A DNA stretch of 64,000 bases from Salinarimonas sp. Its GTDB lineage: Bacteria; Pseudomonadota; Alphaproteobacteria; Rhizobiales; Beijerinckiaceae. The stretch spans positions 3,803,501 through 3,867,500 of the forward strand of contig NZ_CP157794.1 in assembly GCF_040111675.1 (NCBI RefSeq), written 5' to 3'. Below, piece by piece: positions 54,045 through 63,329 of this stretch. Position 1 is the stretch's first letter; every line of letters starts with the position of its first letter. Made by a program: the position numbers and the translations under genes. The notes below the pieces were generated by a model. That model was not told the origin of the DNA and did no database searches. It saw nothing but the letters and a program-made list of their open reading frames with translations.

Positions 54045-57000
54045 CTACTCCGCCGCCTTCGCCATCTCCACCGCCTGCGGGTTCCGCAGCCGCTCGAGCA
54101 GAACCCCCTCCTCCGCCTTCGCGGCCTTCAGGTTGCGCTCCTTCACGTGCCCGAAGCCGCGGATCTTGGCCGGGATGGAGGCGAGGCCTACCGCCGTGAC
54201 GTGCGTCTGCGGGGAGAGGCGGGCCACGATCTCCTCGATCAGGGCCTTGTAGTCGCGGATCAGCTGGCGCTCCGTCTTGCGCTCGGCGGTGTAGCCGAAC
54301 GGGTCGAACGGGGTGCCGCGCAGGCCCTTGAGCTTCGCGAGCCGGCCGAAGGCCTTCATCATCCAGGGGCCGAAGGTGATCTTCTTCGGCAGGCCGGTCT
54401 TCTTGTCCTTGGGCGCGATGAGCGGCGGGGCGAGGTGGAAGGTGTAGCGCAGGTTCTCGCCCTCGAAGGTCTGGTTCACCTGCTCCTGGAACGCGCCGTC
54501 GGAATAGAGCCGGGCGACCTCGTACTCGTCCTTGTAGGCCATGAGCTTGAACAGGTTGCGCGCCACCGCCCAGGAGAGCGCGTCCGAGTTCGGGACGCGG
54601 TCCGCCTCGGCCTCGCGCACGCGGGCGACGAGGCGCTCGTAGGTCTTGGCGTAGCGCTTCGACTGGTAGGCGGTGAGGAACTCCACGCGCCGGGCCACGG
54701 CCTCGTCGAGCGTCTCGGAGAGCGTGCGCGCCCTGGTCGGCGCCTTGAGCGAGGCGACGAGCTCGGCGAGTCCCTCCGGATGCGCCGCCGCGCGCCGGCC
54801 GAGGCGGAAGGCCTCGAGGTTCATCGGGACGGCCTCGCCGTTGAGCGCGATGGCGCGCTCGATGGCCGCGGCCGCGAGCGGGATCGCGCCCTTCTGGAAG
54901 GCGTAGCCCAGCATCATCATGTTCGCCGCGATGGCGTTGCCGAGCACCGCGGTGGCGATGGCGGTGGCGTCGAGGAAGTCGAGCTTCTCGCCGCCCGCGT
55001 GCCGGTCGATCTCGCGGCGCAGGCGCACGGCCGGGAGCGAGAAATCCGGGTTGCGGGTGAAGTCGCCGGGATAGACCTCCGCCGTGTTGACGACGAGCGC
55101 CGTGCGCCCGGCGGTGACGCCGGCGAGCACCTTCTTCGTGCCGGTGACGACGAGGTCGCAGCCGAGCACGAGATCGGCCGAGCCCGCCGCGACGCGGATG
55201 GCGTGGATCTCCTCCGGCGTGTTGGCGAGGCGCACGTGCGAATAGACCATGCCGCCCTTCTGGGCGAGGCCGGCCATGTCGATCATGCCGCAGCCCTTGC
55301 CCTCGAGATGGGCGGCCATGCCGAGGATCGCGCCGATCGTCACGACGCCGGTGCCGCCCACGCCCGTGACGATGCAGTTCCAGGTGCGGTCGATCGCGGG
55401 GATCGCGGGCTCCGGCACCGCCTCCGGCAGCGCCTCGGCGGAGCCCGTGACCTTCGCCTTCCTGGGCTTGGCGCCCTCCACCGTGACGAAGGAGGGGCAG
55501 AAGCCCTTCACGCAGGAGAAGTCCTTGTTGCAGTTCGACTGGTCGATCTGCCGCTTGCGGCCGAACTCGGTCTCGAGCGGCTGCACGGCGACGCAGTTCG
55601 ACTGCACGGAGCAGTCCCCGCAGCCCTCGCAGACGAGCTCGTTGATGATCACGCGCTTGTCGGGATCGGGATAGGTGCCGCGCTTGCGGCGCCGGCGCTT
55701 CTCGGAGGCGCAGGTCTGGTCGTAGATCAGGACCGAGACGCCGCCCACCTCGGCCAGCTGGCGCTGGACGTCGTCGAGATCGTCGCGGTGGTGGATGGTG
55801 ATCCCCTCGGGCCACTTCACCGTCTTGGGATACTTGTCCGGCTCGTCCGTCACGAGCGCGATCCGCTCGACGCCCTCGGCGCGGACCTGGCGGGCGATCA
55901 TGTCGACGGTGATCGCGCCCTCGTGCGGCTGCCCGCCGGTCATGGCGACGGCGTCGTTGTAGAGGATCTTGTAGGTGATGTTGGTCTTGGTGTGGGCGGC
56001 CCAGCGCAGGGCGAGAACGCCCGAATGGTTGTAGGTGCCGTCGCCGAGGTTCTGGAAGACGTGGCCGCGCTCGGAGAACGGCGCCTCGCCGATCCAGTTC
56101 GCGCCCTCGCCGCCCATCTGGGTGAAGCCTTGCGTGCCGCGCTCCATCCACTGGACCATGTAATGGCAGCCGATGCCGGCATAGGCGCGCATGCCGTCGG
56201 GCACCACGGTCGAGGTGTTGTGCGGGCAGCCGGCGCAGAAATGCGGCGTGCGCGAGCCGACGTCGGTCGTCTGCGCCAGCACCTCCTGCGCCGTCTTCAG
56301 CCGCGCGACGCGCCCGGCGAGATCGTCGTTGCGATGGTAGCGCAGCAGCCGCTCGCCCAGCGCGATGGCGATCTCGTTCGAATCGAGCGCGCCCTTCACG
56401 GGGAAGAGCCAGCGGCCCTCCTCGTCCTTCTTGCCGATGCAGGTCGGCTGGTCGGCGGTGCCGTAGAGCTCCTCGCGGACCTGGACCTCGATGAGCGAGC
56501 GCTTCTCCTCGACCACCATGATCAGGTCGAGCCCGCGGGCGAACGCGACGAGCTCGCGCTGCGAGAGCGGCCAGGGGCAGGCGACCTTGTAGAGGCGCAG
56601 GCCCATGTCGTTGGCCTTGACCTCGTCGAGGCCGAGCTCATCCATGGCCTGGCGCACGTCGAGATAGGACTTGCCCACCGTGATCACGCCGATCTTCGGC
56701 GTGCGACCGCCGGAGAGGACGATCCGGTTGAGGTTGTTGGCGCGCACGAAGGCCATCATCGCGTCGCGCTTGAAGTCGTGGAGGCGCGCCTCCTGCTCGA
56801 GGATGCCGTCGCCGGGGCGGATGGAGAGCCCGCCCGGCGGCATGACGAAATCGTCGGGGATCTCGATCTTCACCCGGCCGAGCGAGGCGTCGACGGAGGC
56901 GGTCGACTCGATGTTGTCCTTCACGCACTTGAAGGCCACCCACGCGCCGGTGAAGCGGCTCATGGCGTAGCCGTAGAGGCCGTAATCGAGGATCTCCTGA

Positions 57001-57596
57001 ACGCCCGCGGGGTTCAGGATCGGCATCATCACGTCGACGAAATGGAACTCCGACTGGTGCGCCACGGTCGAGCTCTCGGCCGTGTGGTCGTCGCCCATGA
57101 GCGCGAGCACGCCGCCATGGGGCGCGGTGCCGGCCATGTTGGCATGACGGAAGACGTCGCCGGAGCGATCGACGCCCGGGCCCTTGCCGTACCAGACGCC
57201 GAAGACGCCGTCGTGCTTGCCCTCGCCGCGCATCTGCGCCTGCTGGGCGCCCCACACGGCGGTGGCGGCGAGCTCCTCGTTGAGCCCCGGCTGGAAGACG
57301 ATGTTCGCGGCCTGGAGCTGCTTCTTGGCGCGGAACAGGTTGAGGTCGAGCCCGCCGATGGGGGAGCCGCGATAGCCCGAGACGAAGCCCGCGGTGTCGA
57401 GCCCGGCCAGACGATCGCGCTCGCGCTGCATCAGCAGCATGCGGATGACGGCCTGCGTTCCGGTGAGGAAGACCCGCTCCTTGGAGAGGTCGTACTTGTC
57501 GTCGAGCGACACGTCGCGCAGGGCCGTCCCGACCTGCGCCGCAGCCGTCTCGGCGGCGGCCAGCTCGGCCTGGCGGTCGATCCGTACCTCGTCCAT
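54045..57596 (-). CDS. Indolepyruvate ferredoxin oxidoreductase (fused alpha and gamma)
   Basis: An 1183-residue thiamine-pyrophosphate enzyme that oxidatively decarboxylates aryl-pyruvates from aromatic amino acid breakdown. Order: N-terminal pyruvate-type domain (GYRGSPIGGLDLNL, GKGPGVDRSGDVFRHAN), TPP/C-terminal region with HFCAGCPHNTSTVVP, iron-sulfur stretch (NELVCEGCGDCSVQSNCVAVQP, CNKDFSCVKGFCPSF) and a gamma domain (TGVGGTGVVTIGAILGMAAHLEG). Fused, ~1170-residue forms are common in proteobacteria. Promoter region with an inverted repeat lies upstream; no neighbour shares its operon. Confidence 0.93.
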   Translation of the reverse strand: MDEVRIDRQAELAAAETAAAQVGTALRDVSLDDKYDLSKERVFLTGTQAVIRMLLMQRERDRLAGLDTAGFVSGYRGSPIGGLDLNLFRAKKQLQAANIVFQPGLNEELAATAVWGAQQAQMRGEGKHDGVFGVWYGKGPGVDRSGDVFRHANMAGTAPHGGVLALMGDDHTAESSTVAHQSEFHFVDVMMPILNPAGVQEILDYGLYGYAMSRFTGAWVAFKCVKDNIESTASVDASLGRVKIEIPDDFVMPPGGLSIRPGDGILEQEARLHDFKRDAMMAFVRANNLNRIVLSGGRTPKIGVITVGKSYLDVRQAMDELGLDEVKANDMGLRLYKVACPWPLSQRELVAFARGLDLIMVVEEKRSLIEVQVREELYGTADQPTCIGKKDEEGRWLFPVKGALDSNEIAIALGERLLRYHRNDDLAGRVARLKTAQEVLAQTTDVGSRTPHFCAGCPHNTSTVVPDGMRAYAGIGCHYMVQWMERGTQGFTQMGGEGANWIGEAPFSERGHVFQNLGDGTYNHSGVLALRWAAHTKTNITYKILYNDAVAMTGGQPHEGAITVDMIARQVRAEGVERIALVTDEPDKYPKTVKWPEGITIHHRDDLDDVQRQLAEVGGVSVLIYDQTCASEKRRRRKRGTYPDPDKRVIINELVCEGCGDCSVQSNCVAVQPLETEFGRKRQIDQSNCNKDFSCVKGFCPSFVTVEGAKPRKAKVTGSAEALPEAVPEPAIPAIDRTWNCIVTGVGGTGVVTIGAILGMAAHLEGKGCGMIDMAGLAQKGGMVYSHVRLANTPEEIHAIRVAAGSADLVLGCDLVVTGTKKVLAGVTAGRTALVVNTAEVYPGDFTRNPDFSLPAVRLRREIDRHAGGEKLDFLDATAIATAVLGNAIAANMMMLGYAFQKGAIPLAAAAIERAIALNGEAVPMNLEAFRLGRRAAAHPEGLAELVASLKAPTRARTLSETLDEAVARRVEFLTAYQSKRYAKTYERLVARVREAEADRVPNSDALSWAVARNLFKLMAYKDEYEVARLYSDGAFQEQVNQTFEGENLRYTFHLAPPLIAPKDKKTGLPKKITFGPWMMKAFGRLAKLKGLRGTPFDPFGYTAERKTERQLIRDYKALIEEIVARLSPQTHVTAVGLASIPAKIRGFGHVKERNLKAAKAEEGVLLERLRNPQAVEMAKAAE

Positions 57597-57653
57597 GGCT
57601 CACTCCTCCTCGCAGCCGCCGACGCCGGTTTCCCCGATCTTGTCCAGCAGTTT

Positions 57654-57672
57654 ACGTCAGTAATGCTGACAT
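57654..57672. promoter_or_regulatory. Inverted repeat in the IOR promoter region
   Basis: ACGTCAG-TAATG-CTGACAT: 7-bp arms with one mismatch and a 5-base spacer, 58 bases before the IOR start. TTGACC on the minus strand lies about 17 bases further upstream, so the dyad overlaps the probable -10. It is a fair candidate operator, for example for an Lrp- or TetR-type regulator. Confidence 0.45.
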
Positions 57673-57778
57673 AATTCCGCGACCCGGTCAACTTTCGTCG
57701 CACGCGCGCGCCGCGCCGTCACCTCTCGGAGATAGGCGCTTTTCCGGAGATTCGCACCGGCGTTCGGAGGCTGCGGAT

Positions 57779-57829
57779 GTGGGCGTCGGCGCGTGGGCGT
57801 CGGCGCATGGGCGTCGGCGCATGGGCGAG
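57779..57829. repeat. 14-bp tandem repeat, about 3.7 copies
   Basis: GTGGGCGTCGGCGC is repeated in tandem, with A replacing the first G in the third and fourth copies; the last copy breaks after ATGGGCG. No coding use is seen. It is a likely site of slippage between strains. Confidence 0.7.
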
Positions 57830-58228
57830 GTATGCGCCGACCGACTCCCCTCTCCACGAGGGCTACTCGATTCACATATCGTCCCGCGCCGTTGGTCGCG
57901 ATCAGCGAGCGGCGCCAGCCGCTCGTCCTTCTCCCCGTGGAGAAGGTGCCCCCAAAGGGAGCGGATGTGGGTCGGGATGCAGCGCGAGCCGTGTCCGGAT
58001 GTGCTCGACAGGGCTGGCTCGCGCGGCATGGGGCCCTCCTCGACCGCATGCCAAAAGCGTCCACTATGTCTAGGCACACCCGTCCACCTTCTCCAGCGTC
58101 TGAACAGCCACGAGGGCGAGGGGAGACCGTCCGCGCTCTACGCTTCAGGTCGCGACCGCCTGGCGGAACGCCTTCGCCTAGCGAGACGTGTGCATCTAGC
58201 CACGAGGGAGAGGGGAGAGCCGCCTCGT

Positions 58229-58534
58229 TCATCGCGCGAAGGGCGAGAGCGGCGGCACGGGCCGGGCCGGCGGCGCCCGGTCCGAGAACGGGTCGACGAC
58301 AATGCCGATCGGGCCCACCGGATAGCCCTCCTCGCGCGCGACCTCGGCGCAATAGGTCTGCGGACCCACCGCGTAGCGGCCGTCCGGCGCCGAGCGGTCG
58401 CGGGCGATGGCGTAGCTCCAGGCGTCGCCGCCGCAGGCGCGGGGCGCGACGGCGAAGGCGCCGGCGTCGGAGGCTTGCCCTACGGGCGTCGCGGCGACGG
58501 CGAGGAGGACTGCGATGGTGAACGGGCGGAGCAT
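58229..58534 (-). CDS. Unknown small exported protein
   Basis: A 101-residue protein with signal peptide MLRPFTIAVLLAVAATPVGQAS, two cysteines (APRACGGDAW, QTYCAEVAREEG) and a Pro-rich end (DRAPPARPVPPLSPFAR). It is probably periplasmic. The family is not recognised, but short relatives with a two-Cys core occur in alphaproteobacteria. The ATG at 58534 is chosen for the signal peptide. It is divergent from the diguanylate cyclase. Confidence 0.6.
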   Translation of the reverse strand: MLRPFTIAVLLAVAATPVGQASDAGAFAVAPRACGGDAWSYAIARDRSAPDGRYAVGPQTYCAEVAREEGYPVGPIGIVVDPFSDRAPPARPVPPLSPFAR

Positions 58535-58721
58535 GGCGACGTCTCGTTCTGGCACGGGCGGCCGGGGCGGCCGGGGGCTCGCGGAGGGGTGCGGCAAGCG
58601 GCGTGCCGCGGCGATCGTCGGCTCAGCGACCGTTTACAGACAATTCGAACGGTCCAATTCACGCGACCTCATCGGTCCTGCGGCTAAGGCTTGGGCAGAC
58701 ACGAGGAACCGATTCCCTTCG

Positions 58722-60155
58722 ATGACTGCGACCGTCCACACGAGCGATATTCGCGACCATGCGACGGCGCCGCAAGCCGGCGTCGTCCTCGCCGCCTTCG
58801 AGGAGCTCGCGACCCCTGACGGACGCGCGCCGGTCGACGTCCTGTTCGACCGTCTCGACGACGCGACCGCCGACGCCGTCGAGCTGCTCGAGCCGTGGGG
58901 CGAGAACGACTGGTTCTACCTGCGATTCGGCCCGGCGGTGACGGCGACCTACGGCCTCGACATGGCCGGGCGGCTCGTCTCGGAGATGCCGGATCCGGCG
59001 GCGCAGGTCTACCGCACGCTGCTCGACCGCGTTCGCCAGGAGCGCCGACCGATGCTCGCGGTGCACGAATCGCTCGCCGTCCAGCGGGTGAAGACCTGGG
59101 AGCGCCTGATCCTGCCCTGCCGCGCGCCCTGCGGCGGCGACCGTATCGCCACCTACGTCGCCCCCCGCTGCTCGCGCGAGGACCTGCTCACCGCCGTGCT
59201 CGAGGCCTCGCAGGACGGCATCATGAGCGTGCGCGCCGTGCGCGACCCGCAGGGGCGCATCGTCGACGCGGTGATCGTGACGGCGAACCAGCAGGCCTCC
59301 GAATATTCCGGCCATCCGGTCTGGCGGCTGGTGCACGGCTCCTTCAAGGCGCTCTTCCCCGGCCTCGTGGCGCGCCGGGTCTGGGATCGCTGCGTGCGCG
59401 TGATCGAGGAGCGCGCCACCGAGCGCTTCGAGATCAACATCTCGCACCGGCGCCTCGACACCTGGCTGCGGGTGACGATCGTGCCGCTCGAGGACGGCTT
59501 CGTCATCTCCTTCTGCGACGTGACGGACCTCAAATACGCGCTGATCGAGGCGGAATGCTCGCGCGAGGAGCTCGCCGCCGAGATGGAGCAGCGGCGCGCG
59601 CTGGAGGAGGAGCTGCGGCGGCTCTCGCATACCGACGAGCTGACCCAGGCGCTCAACCGCCGCGGCTTCGATGCGGCCCTCAAGCGGGAACTCGCCCTGT
59701 CCGAGCGCTACGAGCGGCCGTTCTCGCTGGTCGCCGTCGACATCGACCACTTCAAGCGCATCAACGACGTCTACGGACACGCCGCCGGCGATCGCGTGCT
59801 GCGGGCCGTGTCCGACCTCCTGCGCGGCGCCATGCGCGCCGACGCCGACGTGCTCGGGCGCGTCGGCGGCGAGGAATTCGTGCTGCTCCTGCCCGCGACC
59901 CGGAAGGAGGGCGCGATGGCGCTCGCCGAGCGCGTGCGCGAGCGCCTCGCCCGCGAGAGCTTCGAGATCTGCGGCGAGACGATCTCCATCACGGGGTCGT
60001 TCGGCGTGGCGGAGGGCGAGCGCGGCGCCTGCGAGGACGACGTGCTGCGCGCCGCCGACGCGGCGCTCTACGCCGCCAAGCGCTCCGGCCGCAACCGCGT
60101 CTGCCTGGCGCGCCCCTCCGCCGAGGTGATGCGCCCGAGCGCGCTCGCGGGATGA
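58722..60155 (+). CDS. PAS-containing diguanylate cyclase
   Basis: A 477-residue sensor enzyme that makes cyclic di-GMP. A PAS-like fold spans about residues 150-265 (EDLLTAVLEASQDGIMSVRAVRD, FEINISHRRLDTWLRVTIVPLEDGFVISFCDVTDLK), joined by a coiled-coil helix (LIEAECSREELAAEMEQRRALEEELRRL) to a GGDEF domain (HTDELTQALNRRGFD, VDIDHFKRINDVYGHAAGDRVL, LGRVGGEEFVLLL, then DAALYAAKRSGRNRV). The GGEEF variant is active in relatives. The RxxD inhibition site is missing; the position reads ADAD. It is soluble, so it probably senses a cytosolic signal. Confidence 0.92.
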   Translation: MTATVHTSDIRDHATAPQAGVVLAAFEELATPDGRAPVDVLFDRLDDATADAVELLEPWGENDWFYLRFGPAVTATYGLDMAGRLVSEMPDPAAQVYRTLLDRVRQERRPMLAVHESLAVQRVKTWERLILPCRAPCGGDRIATYVAPRCSREDLLTAVLEASQDGIMSVRAVRDPQGRIVDAVIVTANQQASEYSGHPVWRLVHGSFKALFPGLVARRVWDRCVRVIEERATERFEINISHRRLDTWLRVTIVPLEDGFVISFCDVTDLKYALIEAECSREELAAEMEQRRALEEELRRLSHTDELTQALNRRGFDAALKRELALSERYERPFSLVAVDIDHFKRINDVYGHAAGDRVLRAVSDLLRGAMRADADVLGRVGGEEFVLLLPATRKEGAMALAERVRERLARESFEICGETISITGSFGVAEGERGACEDDVLRAADAALYAAKRSGRNRVCLARPSAEVMRPSALAG

Positions 60156-60288
60156 CGCTGCGGCAAGAAACGCCCCAATTCTTTCCGTTTGAGAAACAGT
60201 GAAACGCCCGTCCATCGATTGAACGCCGCCGCCGCCGTTGCTAGCTGCTAGACTGCACGCGAGATCAACGGCGCGGGAGGAGTGCATC

Positions 60289-62442
60289 ATGACGCAGCGT
60301 ATCGACGCCTTCGGGCTTCAGGTGGCGAAGGAGCTCCACGCCTTCGTGGAAGAGGAAGCGCTTCCCGGGACCGGGGTCGCTGCGGAAACCTTCTGGAAAG
60401 GCCTCTCCGGCCTCGTCCACGACCTGACGCCGAAGAACCGCGCCCTTCTCGCCCGCCGCGACGAGCTGCAGAGCGCCATCGACGCCTGGCATCTCGAGCG
60501 CCGGGGCAAGCCGCACGACGCCGCCGCCTACGAGAGCTTCCTGCGCGAGATCGGATACCTGCTTCCCGAAGGTCCGGATTTCGCGGTCGAGACCACCAAG
60601 GTCGACCCCGAGATCGCCGACATCGCCGGGCCGCAGCTCGTCGTCCCGATCACCAACGCGCGCTACGCGCTCAATGCCGCCAACGCCCGCTTCGGCTCGC
60701 TCTACGACGCGCTCTACGGCACCGATGCGCTCGGCGACCTCCCCGCGGGCGGCGGCTACGATCCCGAGCGCGGGGCGCGGGTCATCGCCTTCGCCAAGGG
60801 CTTCCTCGACACGATCGCCCCCCTCGCCCACGGCTCGCACGCGGCCGCGACCGGCTACCGCGTCGAGGGCGGCCGGCTCGTCGTGACGCTGGAGGGCGGC
60901 GCCGAGACGGGGCTGAACGACACGAGCCGCTTCGCCGGCTATCGCGGCGGGGCGGACGCGCCGGACGGCGTGCTGATCCGCCACAACGCGCTCCACGCCG
61001 AGATCGCGATCGACCGCGCCCACCCGATCGGCAAGACCGACAAGGCCGGCGTCTCCGACGTGATCCTCGAGGCCGCGGTCTCGACCATCATGGACTGCGA
61101 GGATTCGGTCGCCTGCGTCGACGCCGCCGACAAGGTGATCGCCTACCGCAACTGGCTCGGCCTGATGAAGGGCGACCTCGCCGCCGAGGTGGCCAAGGGC
61201 GGAAAGTCCTTCACCCGCAAGCTCGACCCGGACCGCGTCTACACCGATCCGGAGGGCCGCGAGCTCGCGCTCCACGGCCGCTCGCTGATGCTGATCCGCA
61301 ACGTCGGCCACCTGATGACCAACCCCGCCGTGCTCGACCGCGAGGGGAACGAGGTCTTCGAGGGCCTGCTCGACGCGATGATCACCTCGACGATCGCGAT
61401 CCACGACCTGAAGGGGACGGGGCCGGGGAACTCGCGCGCGGGCTCGGTCTACATCGTCAAGCCGAAGATGCACGGGCCCGACGAGGTCGCCTTCACGAAC
61501 GAGATCTTCGGCCGCGTCGAGGACGCGCTGGGGCTCGAGCGCCACACGCTCAAGGTCGGCATCATGGACGAGGAGCGCCGCACCACGGTGAACCTCAAGG
61601 AGTGCATCCGCGCCGCCAAGAACCGCGTGGTGTTCATCAACACGGGCTTCCTCGACCGCACCGGCGACGAGATCCACACCTCGATGGAGGCGGGCCCCGT
61701 CGTGCGCAAGAACGACATGAAGGGCACGGCCTGGATCCAGGCCTACGAGAACAACAACGTCGACGTCGGCCTCGCCTGCGGGCTGCCGGGCAAGGCGCAG
61801 ATCGGCAAGGGCATGTGGGCCATGCCCGACCGCATGCAGGCCATGCTCGAGCAGAAGATCGGCCACCCGATGGCCGGCGCCAACTGCGCCTGGGTCCCCT
61901 CCCCCACCGCGGCGACGCTGCACGCGACGCACTACCACAAGGTCGACGTGAAGGCCCGCCAGAAGGAGCTCGCCTCCCGCGAGCGGGCGACGCTCGCCGA
62001 CATCCTGACGATCCCGCTCGCCGACCGGCCGAACTGGTCGGAGGACGAGGTCCGCTCGGAGATCGAGAACAACGCTCAAGGGATTCTCGGCTACGTGGTG
62101 CGCTGGATCGACCAGGGGGTGGGCTGCTCCAAGGTGCCCGACATCCACGACGTCGGCCTGATGGAGGACCGCGCCACCTGTCGCATCTCCTCGCAGCACC
62201 TGGCGAACTGGCTGCATCACGGGGTCGTCTCGCGCGACCAGGTGATGGAGACGATGAAGCGCATGGCCGAGGTGGTCGACCGCCAGAACGACGGCGACCC
62301 GCTCTACCAGCCGATGGCCCCCGCCTTCGACGGCCCGGCCTTCCAGGCCGCCTGCGACCTCGTCTTCGAGGGCCGCGTGCAGCCTTCCGGCTACACCGAG
62401 CCGGTGCTGCACCGGCGCCGGCTCGAGAAGAAGGCGGGCTGA
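60289..62442 (+). CDS. glcB: Malate synthase G
   Basis: A 717-residue glyoxylate-cycle enzyme that joins acetyl-CoA and glyoxylate to malate. Length fits the large G form. Seen: the TIM-barrel DCEDSVACVDAADK motif (catalytic region), MKGTAWIQAYENNNVDVGLACGLPGKAQIGKGMWA, and DERRTTVNLKECIRAA with the Arg near the metal site. The start is ATG at 60289 with GGGAGGAG upstream. It has no isocitrate lyase neighbour. A repeat lies between it and the racemase gene. Confidence 0.96.
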   Translation: MTQRIDAFGLQVAKELHAFVEEEALPGTGVAAETFWKGLSGLVHDLTPKNRALLARRDELQSAIDAWHLERRGKPHDAAAYESFLREIGYLLPEGPDFAVETTKVDPEIADIAGPQLVVPITNARYALNAANARFGSLYDALYGTDALGDLPAGGGYDPERGARVIAFAKGFLDTIAPLAHGSHAAATGYRVEGGRLVVTLEGGAETGLNDTSRFAGYRGGADAPDGVLIRHNALHAEIAIDRAHPIGKTDKAGVSDVILEAAVSTIMDCEDSVACVDAADKVIAYRNWLGLMKGDLAAEVAKGGKSFTRKLDPDRVYTDPEGRELALHGRSLMLIRNVGHLMTNPAVLDREGNEVFEGLLDAMITSTIAIHDLKGTGPGNSRAGSVYIVKPKMHGPDEVAFTNEIFGRVEDALGLERHTLKVGIMDEERRTTVNLKECIRAAKNRVVFINTGFLDRTGDEIHTSMEAGPVVRKNDMKGTAWIQAYENNNVDVGLACGLPGKAQIGKGMWAMPDRMQAMLEQKIGHPMAGANCAWVPSPTAATLHATHYHKVDVKARQKELASRERATLADILTIPLADRPNWSEDEVRSEIENNAQGILGYVVRWIDQGVGCSKVPDIHDVGLMEDRATCRISSQHLANWLHHGVVSRDQVMETMKRMAEVVDRQNDGDPLYQPMAPAFDGPAFQAACDLVFEGRVQPSGYTEPVLHRRRLEKKAG

Positions 62443-62467
62443 GCGGGAGACGAAAGGCGCGACGCCG

Positions 62468-62590
62468 CCATCTCCCCGCAGGGGAGGTGGGCCGCGCATG
62501 CGGCCCGGAGGGGCGGGTGCGGTCGACGCAGGCCCTCCCCACCCGTCGGCTCTACGAGCCTCCTCCCTTCCCTGCGGGGAGGGCTCGGGG
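62468..62590. repeat. Inverted palindromic repeats, RPE-like
   Basis: TCTCCCCGCAGGGGAGGTGG (62471 onward) and its degenerate inverse near 62564-62583 (CCTTCCCTGCGGGGAGGG) flank GC-rich palindromes such as GGGCCGCGCATGCGGCCC at 62490-62507. It fills the gap between the convergent malate synthase and racemase genes. Similar in style to the 406-600 repeat. Confidence 0.7.
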
Positions 62591-62595
62591 CGTCC

Positions 62596-63252
62596 TCACC
62601 CCGCCAGCACGGCCCCCAGCGCCATCGCCACCGCGGCCTGGGTCGGGTCGACGACGGGGATCCCGAGCTCGGCCTCGAGCGCGGCGCGGTGGCGGGTCAT
62701 GCCGGTGCAGCCGAGCACGATCGCCTCGGCGCCGTCCGTATCGCGCAGGGTCCGGCCGATCTCGAGCATCCGCCCGAAGGTCGCCTCGCCCGACGCCGTC
62801 TCCGCCACCGACATGTCGAGGGAGCGGTCGCCCGCCAGCCTGCCGATGGCGCCGATCTCGCGCAGCGCCCGCAGATGGCGGCGGATCGAGCGGTTCTGGA
62901 TGGCGATGATGCCGAAGCGGTCGGCGCGGGCGAGCGCGGTGAGCACGCCGGCCTCGCGCACGCCGAGGACCGGCGCGCGGGTCGCCTCGCGGCAGACCTG
63001 AAGGCCCGGATCCGAGAAGCAGGCGATGACGTAGGCCGCCGCCTTCTCCCGCGCCACCAGCCGGGCGAGAGGGAGCACCACGCTCTCGATGTCGGCCTGC
63101 GATTCGATGCCGAAGGGCCCCTCCTCCAGCGTCGTGCAGTCGATGCGCGGGCCGTCGGGCCGGGCGAAGGGCGCGAGCGCCTCCGCCATGGCGGCGGTCA
63201 CGCCCGCGTTGCTGTTGGGGTTGATCACGAGGATGCGGGCGTCGGCGCTCAT
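62596..63252 (-). CDS. Asp/Glu/hydantoin racemase family protein
   Basis: A 218-residue cofactor-free racemase of the hydantoin racemase type. It begins ILVINPNSNAGVTAAMAEAL, a hallmark of the family, and has the two catalytic cysteines in VIACFSDPGLQV and IVLGCTGMTRHR. It is divergent, with a 77-base gap, from the hydantoinase/dihydropyrimidinase gene at 63330, so it probably racemises hydantoins for that enzyme. Start ATG at 63252. Confidence 0.92.
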   Translation of the reverse strand: MSADARILVINPNSNAGVTAAMAEALAPFARPDGPRIDCTTLEEGPFGIESQADIESVVLPLARLVAREKAAAYVIACFSDPGLQVCREATRAPVLGVREAGVLTALARADRFGIIAIQNRSIRRHLRALREIGAIGRLAGDRSLDMSVAETASGEATFGRMLEIGRTLRDTDGAEAIVLGCTGMTRHRAALEAELGIPVVDPTQAAVAMALGAVLAG

Positions 63253-63329
63253 GCGGTTTCCTTTCGCCTCCCATTGAAACCGCGGCCGGGGCGGTGTCCA
63301 GTGGCGGCCGCGCGCACAGGAGGTTTCGC

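Larger units (their letters stand above)
57597..58228. other. Gene-free gap with repeats upstream of the IOR gene
   Basis: These 632 bases have no convincing gene. They contain an inverted repeat at 57654-57672, 3.7 tandem copies of a 14-bp unit (G/A)TGGGCGTCGGCGC at 57779-57829, and a hairpin CCTTCTCC-CCGT-GGAGAAGG at 57927-57946, of the kind seen in Hyphomicrobiales palindromic repeats. The rest appears to be decayed repeat sequence. Confidence 0.6.

Noticed and set aside
54147..57674. A long plus-strand frame opposite the indolepyruvate oxidoreductase gene
   Set aside because: The same GC artefact; the product has no recognisable domain, and the minus-strand enzyme has all its motifs.
57793..58687. 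Repetitive frames over the 57.7-58.7 kb gap as a gene
   Set aside because: All are Arg/Ala-rich and cross known repeats and hairpins; none has a ribosome binding site with homology after it.
60220..60288. Palindrome GCTAGCTGCTAG as an operator of malate synthase
   Set aside because: It is a short, partly overlapping run without a flanking -35/-10 set, so it may be chance.
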